Shown here one piece after another: positions 24,402 through 32,783 of a stretch of DNA of 64,000 bases. The translations under genes and the position numbers were made by a program. A model generated the notes under the pieces. That model was given only the letters and a program-made list of their open reading frames with translations, was not told where the DNA came from and searched no databases. Source of the DNA: Nocardia acidivorans NBRC 108247 (GTDB taxonomy: Bacteria > Actinomycetota > Actinomycetes > Mycobacteriales > Mycobacteriaceae); assembly GCF_001625085.1 (NCBI RefSeq), contig NZ_BDAW01000033.1, positions 1-64,000 of the forward strand, written 5' to 3'. The first letter of the stretch is position 1. Every line of letters starts with the position of its first letter.

Positions 24402-25751
24402 ATGGATCTGCGTCAGGACCTGCGTGGCACTGTCGGCGACCTCATGCCCGAGCTGAAAGACCTGCTCGAGCAGCTCGTCGCAATCCCGTCCATCGCCTTT
24501 CCGGATTATCCGAAAGAGAACGTGCGGCGGGCGCACGATCTCGTAGCGGAAGAATTGCGGAAGTCCGGTGTCGACGATATTTCGGTATTGGACCTGCCCG
24601 ATACCTCCCCGGTCATCTACGGCCGCATCCCCGCGCCACCCGGTGCGCCGACCGTACTGCTGTACGGGCACTACGACGTTCAGCCTTCCGGTGATGAAAG
24701 CCTCTGGAACACACCGCCGTTCACGCCGACCGAGAAGGACGGTGCGATCTACGGTCGCGGCGCGGCGGACTGCAAGGCCAATGTGGTCGCGCACATCGGC
24801 GCACTGCGGGCCTACGGCGGTAAGCCGCCGGTCGGGGTCACCATCGTCATCGAGGGGCAGGAGGAGTACGGCTCCAGCTTCGACGATTATCCGGGCGAGA
24901 AGCCGGATCTCTTCCAGGCCGACGCCCTGCTCATCTGCGATGCGGGCAATATCCGGGCGGGCACCCCCACCCTGGTCACCGCATTGCGCGGTGTCGCGGA
25001 CGTTTTCGTCGAGGTGCGCACGCTCGCGGCCCCGGTGCACTCCGGTCAGTTCGGCGGTGCGGCCCCCGACGCCCTGCTCGCGCTGGTGGCCGGGCTCGCG
25101 ACCCTGCACGATGCCGACGGCAATGTGGCGGTCCAGGGTCTGCGGCGGGACACATGGACCGGCGCGAACTACACCGATGCGGAATTCGCCGAAATCACCG
25201 GTATGGCACCGGGAATGCCGCTGCTGGGCACCGGGCCGATCGGTGAGCGGATCTGGTACGGACCCGCCGTCACGGTCATAGGATTGGACGCGCCGCCGGT
25301 GAAAACCGCTGCGTCGGCGGTGGTTCCGTACGCCAAGGCGTATCTGAACGTCCGCGTGCATCCGGAACAGGATCCGGCCGAGGGTCAGCGCGCGGTGATC
25401 GAACACCTGAAGAAGGTCAAGCCCTACGGCATCGAACTCACCGTCACCGGTGGTGATGTCGGGGCCGGATTCGCCGCGGGCACCAGCGGTCCCGCGTATG
25501 CCGCCATGCGCGAGGCCATGGGTAAGGCGTGGAATACCGAGGTGGTGGACTCGGCCATGGGCGGTTCGATTCCGCTCACCAACTCCATGGCCGCCGCCAA
25601 TCCGAACTCCGAGGTGATCATGATCGGCGCGGAGGACTCGAAGTGCAATATGCACGGCTTCAATGAGCGAGTCCTGTTGAGCGAGTTGAGCAATACCGCC
25701 CTCGCCGAGGCCGAATTCTTCCAACTGTTCGCGAACAGGATGCGCAAATGA
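24402..25751 (+). CDS. M20-family dipeptidase/metallopeptidase
   Basis: 449 residues, typical for M20 dipeptidases. Zinc-binding motifs: GHYDVQP (His ligand and Asp), GRGAADCKAN (bridging Asp) and EGQEEYGSS (Glu base and ligand). A dimerisation domain lies around residues 200-320, and the C-terminal GAEDSKCNMHGFNER holds the last metal histidine. Cytoplasmic; no signal. Overlaps the YfcC carrier gene by 4 nt (ATGA). The pair suggests uptake of a peptide or amino acid derivative followed by hydrolysis, or hydrolysis followed by product export. Carnosinase-like or acylamino-acid activity cannot be distinguished. Confidence 0.9.
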   Translation: MDLRQDLRGTVGDLMPELKDLLEQLVAIPSIAFPDYPKENVRRAHDLVAEELRKSGVDDISVLDLPDTSPVIYGRIPAPPGAPTVLLYGHYDVQPSGDESLWNTPPFTPTEKDGAIYGRGAADCKANVVAHIGALRAYGGKPPVGVTIVIEGQEEYGSSFDDYPGEKPDLFQADALLICDAGNIRAGTPTLVTALRGVADVFVEVRTLAAPVHSGQFGGAAPDALLALVAGLATLHDADGNVAVQGLRRDTWTGANYTDAEFAEITGMAPGMPLLGTGPIGERIWYGPAVTVIGLDAPPVKTAASAVVPYAKAYLNVRVHPEQDPAEGQRAVIEHLKKVKPYGIELTVTGGDVGAGFAAGTSGPAYAAMREAMGKAWNTEVVDSAMGGSIPLTNSMAAANPNSEVIMIGAEDSKCNMHGFNERVLLSELSNTALAEAEFFQLFANRMRK

Positions 25752-27274
25752 GCGACACCACGGTGGCCGATCCGGCATCCGCGCCCAAGCCCGCGCAGCA
25801 TAAGAAGAAACGCGGCTTCCCCTCCACCTACACGATTCTCGCGGGCGTCACGGTGGCGGTGTGGTTGGCCGCCTTCGTGATTCCGCCGGGCGCGTATCAG
25901 GTGGACGACAAGGGCCACACCATCGCGGGGTCCTATCACCGCATCGAGGGTGCGAAGAACATCGGCGAGCGGATGCGTGATCTGTTCCTCGCCCCGATCA
26001 ACGGCCTCTACGGTATCCGGGGTGAGAACGGTCAGGTCGCGCCCGACAGCTCCGGTGCGCTCTACGGCGCCGCGGCGGTCTTCCTCTTCGTGCTCGCGGT
26101 CGGCGCGTTCATCACCGTCGCCTTCGCCACCGGCGCGCTGGACAGCGGAATCGGGCGGCTGGCATACAAACTGCGCAGCCGGTCGTTCCTGCTCATCGTC
26201 GGCATCATGGTGGTCTTCGCCGTCGCGGGCACGGTCGAGGGGTTCGCGGAGGAGACCCTCGGTTTCTACGCGCTGCTGGTCCCCCTGACCCTGGCGCTCG
26301 GCTACGACCGCATGACCGCGGTCGGTGCGATCATCGCCGGGGCGGGTGTGGGCGTGCTGTGTTCCACGGTCAACCCGTTCGCCACCGGTACCGCCTCCTC
26401 GGCCGCGGATGTGCCGATCGGTGACGGCATCGTGCTGCGCCTGGCCATGCTGGTCGTGCTCACCGCGGTCACCGTCGCCTATGTGCTCTGGTACGCGCGC
26501 CGGGTCAAGAACGATCCCGAGAAGTCTTGGTCCGGTTGGCAACCCGGCGATCGGGAGGTGAAAGCCGATGAGCACGAACCGGATCCGCTGACCAAGCGGC
26601 AGATTCTGGTGCTGTGGCTGGTCGGTCTCACCTTCGCCTTCATGATCTTCGCGATCATTCCCTGGGCCACGGTCATCAATGGCCCGGACGCGAAATCCTT
26701 CGGCTGGGAACTGGATTGGTACTTCCCGGAGCTGACCGCGCTGTTCCTGGTCGGCGCGGTGGTGATCGGACTGGTCGGTGGCCTCGGCGAGAGCAGCATG
26801 TCCGAGGCGGTGGGCAAGGGCTTCGGCGATTTCGTCGGCGCGGGCATTGTCATCGTGCTGGCCCGCGGCGTCACCGTGATCATGAACAACACCCAGATCA
26901 CCGCCACCGTGCTGCATGCCCTCGAAGGCGTGGTGACCGGCACCTCCTCGGCCGTCTTCGCCGTCGCGGTCTTCCTGGTGAATGTGCCGCTGGCATTCCT
27001 GATCCCCTCCACCTCGGGCCACGCCACCCTCGCCATGCCGATTATGGCCCCGCTCGCCGATTTCGCGAATGTGCCGCGCTCCCTGGTGGTTACGGCTTGG
27101 CAGTCGGCCTCGGGCTGGGCGAACCTGGTCACCCCCACCACGGCCGTGGTCACCGGCGGCATCGCCCTGGCCAAGGTGCGCTACGACCGCTACGTCAAGT
27201 TCATCGCCCCCCTCATGGGCATCCTGTTCGTCCTGATCTGCGCCTTCCTGGCCATCGCCGCCTGGATCGGCTGA
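25748..27274 (+). CDS. YfcC-family membrane carrier
   Basis: 508 residues with about 12 hydrophobic spans. After a 30-residue Lys-rich cytoplasmic start, the first span is YTILAGVTVAVWLAAFVIPP followed by GAYQ, typical of YfcC/DcuC-like and ArcD-like carriers. Conserved re-entrant-type loops are STVNPFATGTASSAADVP and SGHATLAMPIMAP. Family members are proposed to exchange C4-dicarboxylates, arginine/ornithine or short peptides. It is coupled to the M20 dipeptidase by an ATGA overlap, so an amino acid or dipeptide is the more likely substrate here. Confidence 0.88.
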   Translation: MSDTTVADPASAPKPAQHKKKRGFPSTYTILAGVTVAVWLAAFVIPPGAYQVDDKGHTIAGSYHRIEGAKNIGERMRDLFLAPINGLYGIRGENGQVAPDSSGALYGAAAVFLFVLAVGAFITVAFATGALDSGIGRLAYKLRSRSFLLIVGIMVVFAVAGTVEGFAEETLGFYALLVPLTLALGYDRMTAVGAIIAGAGVGVLCSTVNPFATGTASSAADVPIGDGIVLRLAMLVVLTAVTVAYVLWYARRVKNDPEKSWSGWQPGDREVKADEHEPDPLTKRQILVLWLVGLTFAFMIFAIIPWATVINGPDAKSFGWELDWYFPELTALFLVGAVVIGLVGGLGESSMSEAVGKGFGDFVGAGIVIVLARGVTVIMNNTQITATVLHALEGVVTGTSSAVFAVAVFLVNVPLAFLIPSTSGHATLAMPIMAPLADFANVPRSLVVTAWQSASGWANLVTPTTAVVTGGIALAKVRYDRYVKFIAPLMGILFVLICAFLAIAAWIG

Positions 27275-27510
27275 TCAGCGAATCAGATTGCCCCGGTACC
27301 GCTCCAGCTGCGCCGTCATATCGAAGCTCGGATCGATGAGCCAACGCGATTGCAGGCCGTCGGCCAGGGCGAAGAGCGTGACGGCGGCGGCAGCGGGATC
27401 GACATGTGCGGGTAGCCTTCCGGCATCGCGCATGTCGCGCAGCGATGCCGAGAAGCCCTCGACGCCAATGCGATAACGCTCCCGCATATAGCTCTCAGCG
27501 AGTCCTGCGC
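27275..27510 (-). pseudogene. 3' fragment of a TetR regulator
   Basis: The minus-strand frame encodes about 78 residues that match the end of a TetR C-terminal domain: LAESYMRERYRIGVEGFSAS, then a segment with DAGRLPAHVDPAAAAVTLFA and LADGLQSRWLIDPSFD. No DNA-binding domain exists upstream. The frame runs directly into the 3' end of the MarR gene near 27495-27510. The MarR gene was probably fused to this remnant by a deletion. The stop is immediately next to the YfcC stop. Confidence 0.65.
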
Positions 27511-27962
27511 GGCCCCGGATCGGGCAGGTCGGCGGGGGCGAGCACCTTGGTGAGCGCGGCGGCGACCGTCTCCAGTTCACCCCGCTCCAGCTGTCCGCCG
27601 AAGCGCCGCTCGATACCGGAGAGGTAGTGGGGGGCGGCCTCGCGGAACCGTTCCCGGCCCCGGTCGGTAATGCTCACGAAGGCCGAGCGCCCGTCGTCGG
27701 GATTCGATTCGCGGCGCACCAGGCCCTGTGCTTCCAGTTCGGTGACCAGGCGGCTCACCCGGGTGCGGCTCAGCACCACCCGCTCGCCCAGATCGCTCAT
27801 CCGCAGGCGTTGCGGCCCATCCAGTTCCAGCAGGACGTCGTACCAGCTCAGCGGAAGTCCGGTGCTGCGCCGCAGTTCGGCGTCCAGCTCCGGGACCAGT
27901 CTGGCGTGCACCTGGAGCAGGGCGGCCCAGGCGGAGACGGCGGGGTGGGGTTTCGGTGCCAC
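27495..27962 (-). CDS. MarR-family regulator
   Basis: About 155 residues if started at the GTG at 27962; an upstream GTG at 28019 would put the start inside the divergent promoter. MarR winged helix: GLPLSWYDVLLELDGP, LRMSDLGERVVLSRTRVSRL, ELEAQGLVRRE and the wing NPDDGRSAFVSITDRGRE. The C-terminal dimerisation helices follow. The final residues (PDLPDPGPRRTR-like tail) abut the TetR fragment, so the original C-terminus may have been altered. Divergent from a rhodanese gene with a palindrome-containing gap. It probably represses the rhodanese and itself in response to a small phenolic or redox signal, as is usual for the family. Confidence 0.85.
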   Translation of the reverse strand: MAPKPHPAVSAWAALLQVHARLVPELDAELRRSTGLPLSWYDVLLELDGPQRLRMSDLGERVVLSRTRVSRLVTELEAQGLVRRESNPDDGRSAFVSITDRGRERFREAAPHYLSGIERRFGGQLERGELETVAAALTKVLAPADLPDPGPRRTR

Positions 27963-27984
27963 CTGTTCAGCATAACCGGTTGCG

Positions 27985-28035
27985 TGCGGGCGCACATAAG
28001 TAGTAGCGTGCACACGCACATACTTTTGTGCTCGG
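27985..28035. promoter_or_regulatory. Divergent promoter region with repeated TATGTGCG and GTGCAC palindrome
   Basis: On the minus strand TATGTGCG occurs twice in direct orientation, and between the copies lies a GTGCAC-centred palindrome with CGTG/CACG arms. The outer AAGTA/TACTT words are also inverted. This gap separates the MarR and rhodanese genes, the usual location of a MarR operator. Confidence 0.45.
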
Positions 28036-28048
28036 GAAAGGAAAACCC

Positions 28049-28372
28049 ATGACCACGTTGATCACTCGCGAAGAACTCCGCAAAGAGATCGAGGCCGGAA
28101 CGGTGACGGTGCTGGACGCCCTCGGCGGCCAGTACTACGCCAAGGCGCATCTCCCGGGTGCGCTGCCGTTGATCGAATCCGAAGTCGACGCCCGCGCACC
28201 GGAACTGCTCCCCGACAAGGCGGCCGCCATCGTCACCTACTGCTCCAACGCGGCCTGCGGCAACAGCCAGAATGTCGCCACCGCACTGGAGCGACTCGGC
28301 TACACCAATGTCCGCAAATACCGTGACGGCATTCAGGATTGGAGTGAGGCGGGCCTGCCAATCGAGAGCTAA
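28049..28372 (+). CDS. Single-domain rhodanese-like protein
   Basis: 107 residues from the ATG at 28049 with AAAGGAAA upstream. One rhodanese domain: CDC25-like entry LITREELRKEIEAG, YAKAHLPGALPL, and the active-site loop VTYCSNAACGNS with catalytic C65. A second cysteine, C70, lies in the loop and could form a resolving disulfide. The signature WSEAGLPIE closes the fold. It transfers sulfane sulfur or acts in reactive-sulfur sensing. It is divergent from a MarR gene that probably controls it, a pairing reminiscent of sulfur-stress responses. Confidence 0.88.
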   Translation: MTTLITREELRKEIEAGTVTVLDALGGQYYAKAHLPGALPLIESEVDARAPELLPDKAAAIVTYCSNAACGNSQNVATALERLGYTNVRKYRDGIQDWSEAGLPIES

Positions 28373-28453
28373 GCCCGGAGAAATCGTCCCAGACGCATTA
28401 AGATCCGCAGCAGTCATCATTCGGTGTTCGCAGACTGCGGAGGGGGCTCGTCG

Positions 28454-29164
28454 ATGAGCTCAATGCAACTGGACGCGCCCGACGGGCCCATCGAGGCCTA
28501 CCTCGCCACACCCTCCGGGGAGGGGCCGTGGCCCGGGGTGGTGGTACTGCACGACATGCTCGGAATCGGCAGCGCCGTGCGGGAATCCGCCCGCATGCTC
28601 GCCGATCACGGTTACCTCGCCATCGCACCGGACCTGTTCTCGCGCGGAGCGGTCCGGTGCGTGCCGGGGATGATTCGCGATCTCATGGGCAATAAACGCG
28701 ACAGCCGCGCGGTACGCGATATCCTCGCCGCCCGCGCGCAGCTGACCGGCGATCCGCGCTGTACCGGCAAGGTCGCGGTGGCGGGCTTCTGTCTGGGCGG
28801 TGCGTTCGCGCTACTGGCCGCCACCGAGGGGTTCGACGCCGCCGCGCCGTTCTATCCGGCGGGCCGTGGCAATTACGACGAGATACTGCGCGGGTCGTGC
28901 CCGGTCGTGGCCAGTTACGGTAGTCGTGATCCGCAGAATATCGGCCGCGGGCCGAAACTCGAGCGCACGCTGACCGAGGCCGGAGTGCCGCACGATGTGA
29001 AAACCTATCCGAAATCAGGACATTCGTTCGCCGACAACCATCCCGGCCAGCCGCTGCTGAAGGTGCTGGGCCTGGGCTACAACGCCGAGGCCACTTCCGA
29101 TGCCTGGCAGCGCATCTTCGCCTTCTTCGACACCCATCTCTCGTCGGGCGAGCCGCAGGTATAG
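28454..29164 (+). CDS. Dienelactone-hydrolase family protein
   Basis: 236 residues from the ATG at 28454 (GGAGGGGG upstream). Alpha/beta hydrolase of the DLH group with a cysteine nucleophile: GFCLGG (C113), a late SYGSRDPQN acid segment and catalytic His in SGHSFAD. GPWPGVVVLHDMLGIG marks the oxyanion strand. True dienelactone hydrolases open chloroaromatic lactones, while many actinobacterial paralogues hydrolyse other esters. It lies 81 nt after the rhodanese in the same orientation without a clear link. The next gene is convergent. Confidence 0.88.
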   Translation: MSSMQLDAPDGPIEAYLATPSGEGPWPGVVVLHDMLGIGSAVRESARMLADHGYLAIAPDLFSRGAVRCVPGMIRDLMGNKRDSRAVRDILAARAQLTGDPRCTGKVAVAGFCLGGAFALLAATEGFDAAAPFYPAGRGNYDEILRGSCPVVASYGSRDPQNIGRGPKLERTLTEAGVPHDVKTYPKSGHSFADNHPGQPLLKVLGLGYNAEATSDAWQRIFAFFDTHLSSGEPQV

Positions 29165-29179
29165 TCGAACAGCCGGATC

Positions 29180-30436
29180 TCAGCCGCGGCGGCAGCGCGC
29201 GACCAGCGCCAGACAGCCTGCCGCCGCCACCGCCACGACGGCGAACATGGCCGGGTAGCCGATGCCTGTGCCGTCGTGCGTCATCGCCATGACGACCGGG
29301 ACGCCGAAGCCGAGATAGCTGACCGCGTAGAAGACCGCGGTCAGACCCGCGAGATCGTCGGGCCGGGCCATGCGCTCGATCTCCAGGAGTCCCGCGACCA
29401 GGCCGATGCCGAAGCCCATACCGAGAACGGCGGCCGTGGCAATGGTGAGCCAGAGCGTGAGCGTGCTGGAAGCCGCTGCGGCCGAACCCATTCCTGTGAT
29501 GACCAGGAGCAACGCCAGCACCGGCAGTCGGATGGTGCCGGGCCGATCCAGGCGGCGCGCCACCGACTGGATGGCGAAACCGCAGCCCAGTGTGATGACG
29601 GTGATGAGCGCCGAGAAGGCGATGGGCGCACCGTGCACCCGCGGCATCATGAGCGTCGGCATGATGGCGTAGGCGGTCGCCGACGAGGTGAACAGCCAGA
29701 GCGAGATCGGCAGCGCGACCAGCCGGAAGCGTCGATGCGCGGCGGCCGGGACCTTCAAGTCATCCAGCAGTCGGGCCGTGGTCCGCTCCGGCGCAAGGGT
29801 TTCCGGGGTACGTGCCAGCGCCGCCGCGGCCGCCAGGCACAGCCCGACATTGATCAGATAGGGGAGCACACCCGGGAGCGGCCCCCACTGCGCCATGACA
29901 CCCGCCACGCCCGCACCCACGCCGAAGCCGCCGGTAAGGCTCATGGCCGAGCGGCGCGCACCCGCCCCCGACGCGGTCTCCGGCGCGAAGGGCGGCTGCG
30001 ACAACTCCTTGAGCCAACTGCTGCCCACCGCCATGGCCAAGCCGATGGCGACACCGCTCAGTACGCGGCCCGCGGAAAGCATTGGGACAGAGGAGGATCC
30101 GAACGCCAGCAGCAGCGACCCCGCCGCCGCGACGAGCGGAGCAGGTCGCATGAGCGGCCGCCGTCCATACCGGTCCGAGAGCGGCCCGCCGATCAACAGC
30201 GCGGGCACGATCCCCAGTACGTATTCGAACAGCAGCAGATCAACCGTGGTGACCGGCAACCCGTCCCGCTTGTACATCACCAGCAGCGGTGTGAATTCGT
30301 TTCCGCCCCAGGCGATCGCGAAGATGGCGGCGGACACGGCCGGCCAGGCGCGGGGGTGCGTCGCGGTGATCGCCGCCGGGCGGTCCAGGACCGCGGCCGC
30401 GGCTTCGCGTTCGCCGCCGGTGGCCGGGTTCGCCAT
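29180..30436 (-). CDS. MFS transporter
   Basis: About 418 residues, 12 hydrophobic spans. The MFS loop signature LSDRYGRRPLM (between spans 2 and 3) and the GPLPGVLPYLINVG region are present, as is the central cytoplasmic loop with LLDDLKVPAAAHRR. The ATG at 30436 shares bases with the stop of the GntR gene (TGATG), so the two are coupled. Drug or metabolite efflux is the likely role. The upstream FCD-type GntR protein probably senses the substrate, which would then be an organic acid or similar small molecule. Confidence 0.88.
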   Translation of the reverse strand: MANPATGGEREAAAAVLDRPAAITATHPRAWPAVSAAIFAIAWGGNEFTPLLVMYKRDGLPVTTVDLLLFEYVLGIVPALLIGGPLSDRYGRRPLMRPAPLVAAAGSLLLAFGSSSVPMLSAGRVLSGVAIGLAMAVGSSWLKELSQPPFAPETASGAGARRSAMSLTGGFGVGAGVAGVMAQWGPLPGVLPYLINVGLCLAAAAALARTPETLAPERTTARLLDDLKVPAAAHRRFRLVALPISLWLFTSSATAYAIMPTLMMPRVHGAPIAFSALITVITLGCGFAIQSVARRLDRPGTIRLPVLALLLVITGMGSAAAASSTLTLWLTIATAAVLGMGFGIGLVAGLLEIERMARPDDLAGLTAVFYAVSYLGFGVPVVMAMTHDGTGIGYPAMFAVVAVAAAGCLALVARCRRG

Positions 30437-31071
30437 CACAGTCCTCTCAATGTCACGCCGTGCACGTCCATCAGGTGCTGGGCGAGGGCGGCGGCGAAGC
30501 CCGCGGTGTCGCCGGATTCGATGAGGTCCGCGAGGCGGGCGTGCTGGGCGATGATGCGATCGGTTTCGATCGCGCCATGGCGCAGCGCGACGCTGTTCAT
30601 GCGGCGCTGGCGTTCGCGTAGGGAGTCGTAGAAGCCCGCGAGCAGCGGGTTGCCCGCGGCCACCACGTATTCGCGATGGAAGTCGGCGTCCACCACGGCG
30701 AATTCGTCGAGGTCACCGGAGGCGGCCAGGGCCCGCTGGCGTTCGAGGGAGGCGCGCAGTCGGGTCATGAGCGCCGACCGGTCGGTCTCGGCGAGGGCTC
30801 GCACGGCCCCGGTCTCCACGACGTAGCGCGCCTGCGTCACGTGTTCGGCCTCATGCGAGGGCACCGGCACCACCAGCGCACCGCGCTTGGGGTACAGCTT
30901 CATCCATCCTTCGGTCTCCAACCGCAGGAAGGCCTCGCGGACCGGGGTGCGCGAGGTGCCGAGCGCGGTGGCGATCTCGCCCTCGCTGATCAGCTCGCCC
31001 CCGGGCAGTTCCCCGTTCAGGATGCGTTCCTTGACCTCGCGGTAGGCCCGTTCGGCGGATGAATACGTCAT
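30436..31071 (-). CDS. GntR-family regulator, FadR/FCD subfamily
   Basis: 211 residues from the ATG at 31071; an ATG at 31086 would add five residues, and neither has a strong ribosome site. The winged helix is at residues 5-70 (AYREVKERILNGELPGGELI, ATALGTSRTPVREAFLRLE). The all-helical FCD domain (75-205) carries the metal/ligand residues in DADFHREYV and the late QHARLADLIESGD, QHLMDVH. Family members sense carboxylic acids. It is coupled to the MFS gene. A perfect 16-bp palindrome lies 22 nt before its start and suggests autoregulation. Confidence 0.88.
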   Translation of the reverse strand: MTYSSAERAYREVKERILNGELPGGELISEGEIATALGTSRTPVREAFLRLETEGWMKLYPKRGALVVPVPSHEAEHVTQARYVVETGAVRALAETDRSALMTRLRASLERQRALAASGDLDEFAVVDADFHREYVVAAGNPLLAGFYDSLRERQRRMNSVALRHGAIETDRIIAQHARLADLIESGDTAGFAAALAQHLMDVHGVTLRGL

Positions 31072-31093
31072 AGACACAAGTCGCATCCTAGGT

Positions 31094-31109
31094 ATCCGAC
31101 CGGTCGGAT
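31094..31109. promoter_or_regulatory. Perfect 16-bp palindrome, candidate GntR operator
   Basis: ATCCGACCGGTCGGAT reads the same on both strands over all 16 bases. It is 8 to 22 nt upstream of the possible GntR start codons, at a position to block the promoter or leader. FCD-type regulators bind short palindromes close to their own promoters. The thioesterase gene at 31230 is divergent and could share control. Confidence 0.6.
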
Positions 31110-31229
31110 TTGCTGGGGTGTGGCCGGTCTCACCGCCGCGCCGACGGCGGGACTTGCGCGCGCCGAACCTTTACCCCGATGATTTGTCCTGTTGGCATGC
31201 TGCCAGTAAGTGAGACATGGAGGTCCCGC

Positions 31230-31694
31230 ATGGCGAATGACGCCACCCCGCCGCTGAACGAGATCGTGAACGGCGCGCTCGAATTCACGATTCCGATCGC
31301 GTACAAGATGGGCGTCCAGGTCACCGAGGTTCGCCCCGGCTACGCCGCCACCAAGGTCCCGGTCGAGGGCAATGGCAACCATTTCGGCGTCATGTACGCC
31401 GGAGTGCTCTTCACCGTCGCGGAGATTCTGGGCGGCGCGCTGGCCGTCGCCAGCTTCGACAGCGCCCTGTACTACCCGCTGGTCAAGGATCTGCACATCT
31501 ATTTCCGCAAGCCCGCCGCCACCGATGTCACCGCGGTGGCCGAGCTGTCGGAGTCCGAGATCGCCCGCATCGCGGAGGAGGCTGAACACAAGGGCAAGTC
31601 CGACTTCGTGCTCGAGGCGGTCGTCACCGATGCCAACGGCGTGGTGGTCGCGGAGACCGAGGGGCTGTATCAGCTTCGCGCCCACCGCAAGTGA
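31230..31694 (+). CDS. Hotdog-fold thioesterase (PaaI/YiiD-C-like)
   Basis: 154 residues from the ATG at 31230 (GGAGG upstream). Hotdog fold: GVQVTEVRPGYAATKVPVEG, then GNHFGVMYAGVLFTVAEILGG, the helix-containing active-site segment with N and H typical of PaaI-like or YiiD-C enzymes. Acyl-CoA thioesterase activity is probable; the C-terminal strand SDFVLEAVVTDANGVVVAET is standard. It is followed by a stem-loop terminator at 31718. It is monocistronic and divergent from the GntR gene. Confidence 0.8.
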   Translation: MANDATPPLNEIVNGALEFTIPIAYKMGVQVTEVRPGYAATKVPVEGNGNHFGVMYAGVLFTVAEILGGALAVASFDSALYYPLVKDLHIYFRKPAATDVTAVAELSESEIARIAEEAEHKGKSDFVLEAVVTDANGVVVAETEGLYQLRAHRK

Positions 31695-31717
31695 CCGGGC
31701 GCGAATAACCGAATCGG

Positions 31718-31742
31718 CCCGGCATCGATCCTCGATGCCGGG
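31718..31742. terminator. Bidirectional stem-loop terminator
   Basis: Perfect 11-bp stem: CCCGGCATCGA at 31718-31728 and its complement TCGATGCCGGG at 31732-31742, with a 3-nt loop. It lies between convergent genes ending at 31694 (+) and 31767 (-). The stem is strong and symmetric, so it can serve both directions. No T-run. Confidence 0.8.
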
Positions 31743-31766
31743 TCGATCGGTATTGCCTGTGAACCG

Positions 31767-32783
31767 TTATCCGTTGTGCGGCAACCGAACCAGCATCTTG
31801 CCGGTATTCGCGCCGCTCATCATGGCGGTGAAGGCATCCAGCGCCTGATCGATGCCGTCGACCACCGTCTCCTCCGCGTGCAGTGCGCCCTCGGCCAGCC
31901 AGCCCGCCGCCTTGCCGATCCACTCCGGGGCCTGGTGCAGATGATCGCCGACATTCATTCCGCGCAGGGTGATCCGCTTACCGATGGCCAGCGGCAGCGA
32001 GGACGGGCCGGGGGCCGGTTCGGTGTCGTTGTACACCGAGATGGCACCGCACAGCGCGATGCGCCCGCGCAGATTCATGGTGCGCAGCGCGGCGTCGAGG
32101 TGATCGCCGCCGACATTGTCGAAGTACACGTCGATGCCCTCGGGCGCGGCGGCGGACAACTGCCCCACCAAATCTCCCGCGCGGTAATCGATGGCGTGAT
32201 CGAAGCCGAACTCCTCGAGCAGCCGGGCGGTCTTGGCCGGACCACCCGCCGAGCCGATCACCTTGGCCGCACCGAGCCGCTTGGCCACCTGTCCCGCAAT
32301 GGAACCCACCGCACCCGCCGCGCCGGAGATGAACACGACATCACCCGGTTTGACCGGGGCGACCTCGGTGAGGCCCGCGTACGCGGTGATGCCGGTGGTG
32401 CCCAGCACACCCAAATACGCCTGGGCGGGCGCGATCTCGGTATTCACCACCTGGACGGCGGCGGCATCGAGCACGGCGTACTCGCGCCAGCCGTAGAAGT
32501 GGCTGACCACCGCGCCGACCGGCACGGTGTCGGCGGCGGAGGCGATGACGGTGCCGACCGCACCGCCGGTCATGGCCTCACCGAGACCGAAAGGGGGGAT
32601 ATAGGATTCGACATCGTTCATGCGCCCGCGCATGTACGGGTCCACCGACAGCCAGTCATTGCGTACCAGCACCTGTCCAGGTGCGGGATCGGGCGGCGTC
32701 ACGGTGGCGAGTTCGAAATCCGCGGGCTCGGGCTCGCCGTGCGGGCGGGCGATCAGACGCCATTCACGGCTGTCGACGGTCAT
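31767..32783 (-). CDS. NADP-dependent MDR-family oxidoreductase (prostaglandin-reductase/CurA-like)
   Basis: 338 residues. Zinc-free MDR: N-terminal RPHGEPEPADFELA and SVDPYMRGRMND, Rossmann motif VFISGAAGAVGSIAGQVAKR, ending MSGANTGKMLVRL. These match leukotriene-B4 12-hydroxydehydrogenase, YncB and CurA-like enal/enone reductases. It reduces the C=C of alpha,beta-unsaturated carbonyls with NADPH. Its start overlaps the TetR gene by 4 nt. The operon order is DJ-1 protein, TetR, oxidoreductase, which reads as a response to reactive aldehydes or electrophiles. Confidence 0.9.
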   Translation of the reverse strand: MTVDSREWRLIARPHGEPEPADFELATVTPPDPAPGQVLVRNDWLSVDPYMRGRMNDVESYIPPFGLGEAMTGGAVGTVIASAADTVPVGAVVSHFYGWREYAVLDAAAVQVVNTEIAPAQAYLGVLGTTGITAYAGLTEVAPVKPGDVVFISGAAGAVGSIAGQVAKRLGAAKVIGSAGGPAKTARLLEEFGFDHAIDYRAGDLVGQLSAAAPEGIDVYFDNVGGDHLDAALRTMNLRGRIALCGAISVYNDTEPAPGPSSLPLAIGKRITLRGMNVGDHLHQAPEWIGKAAGWLAEGALHAEETVVDGIDQALDAFTAMMSGANTGKMLVRLPHNG

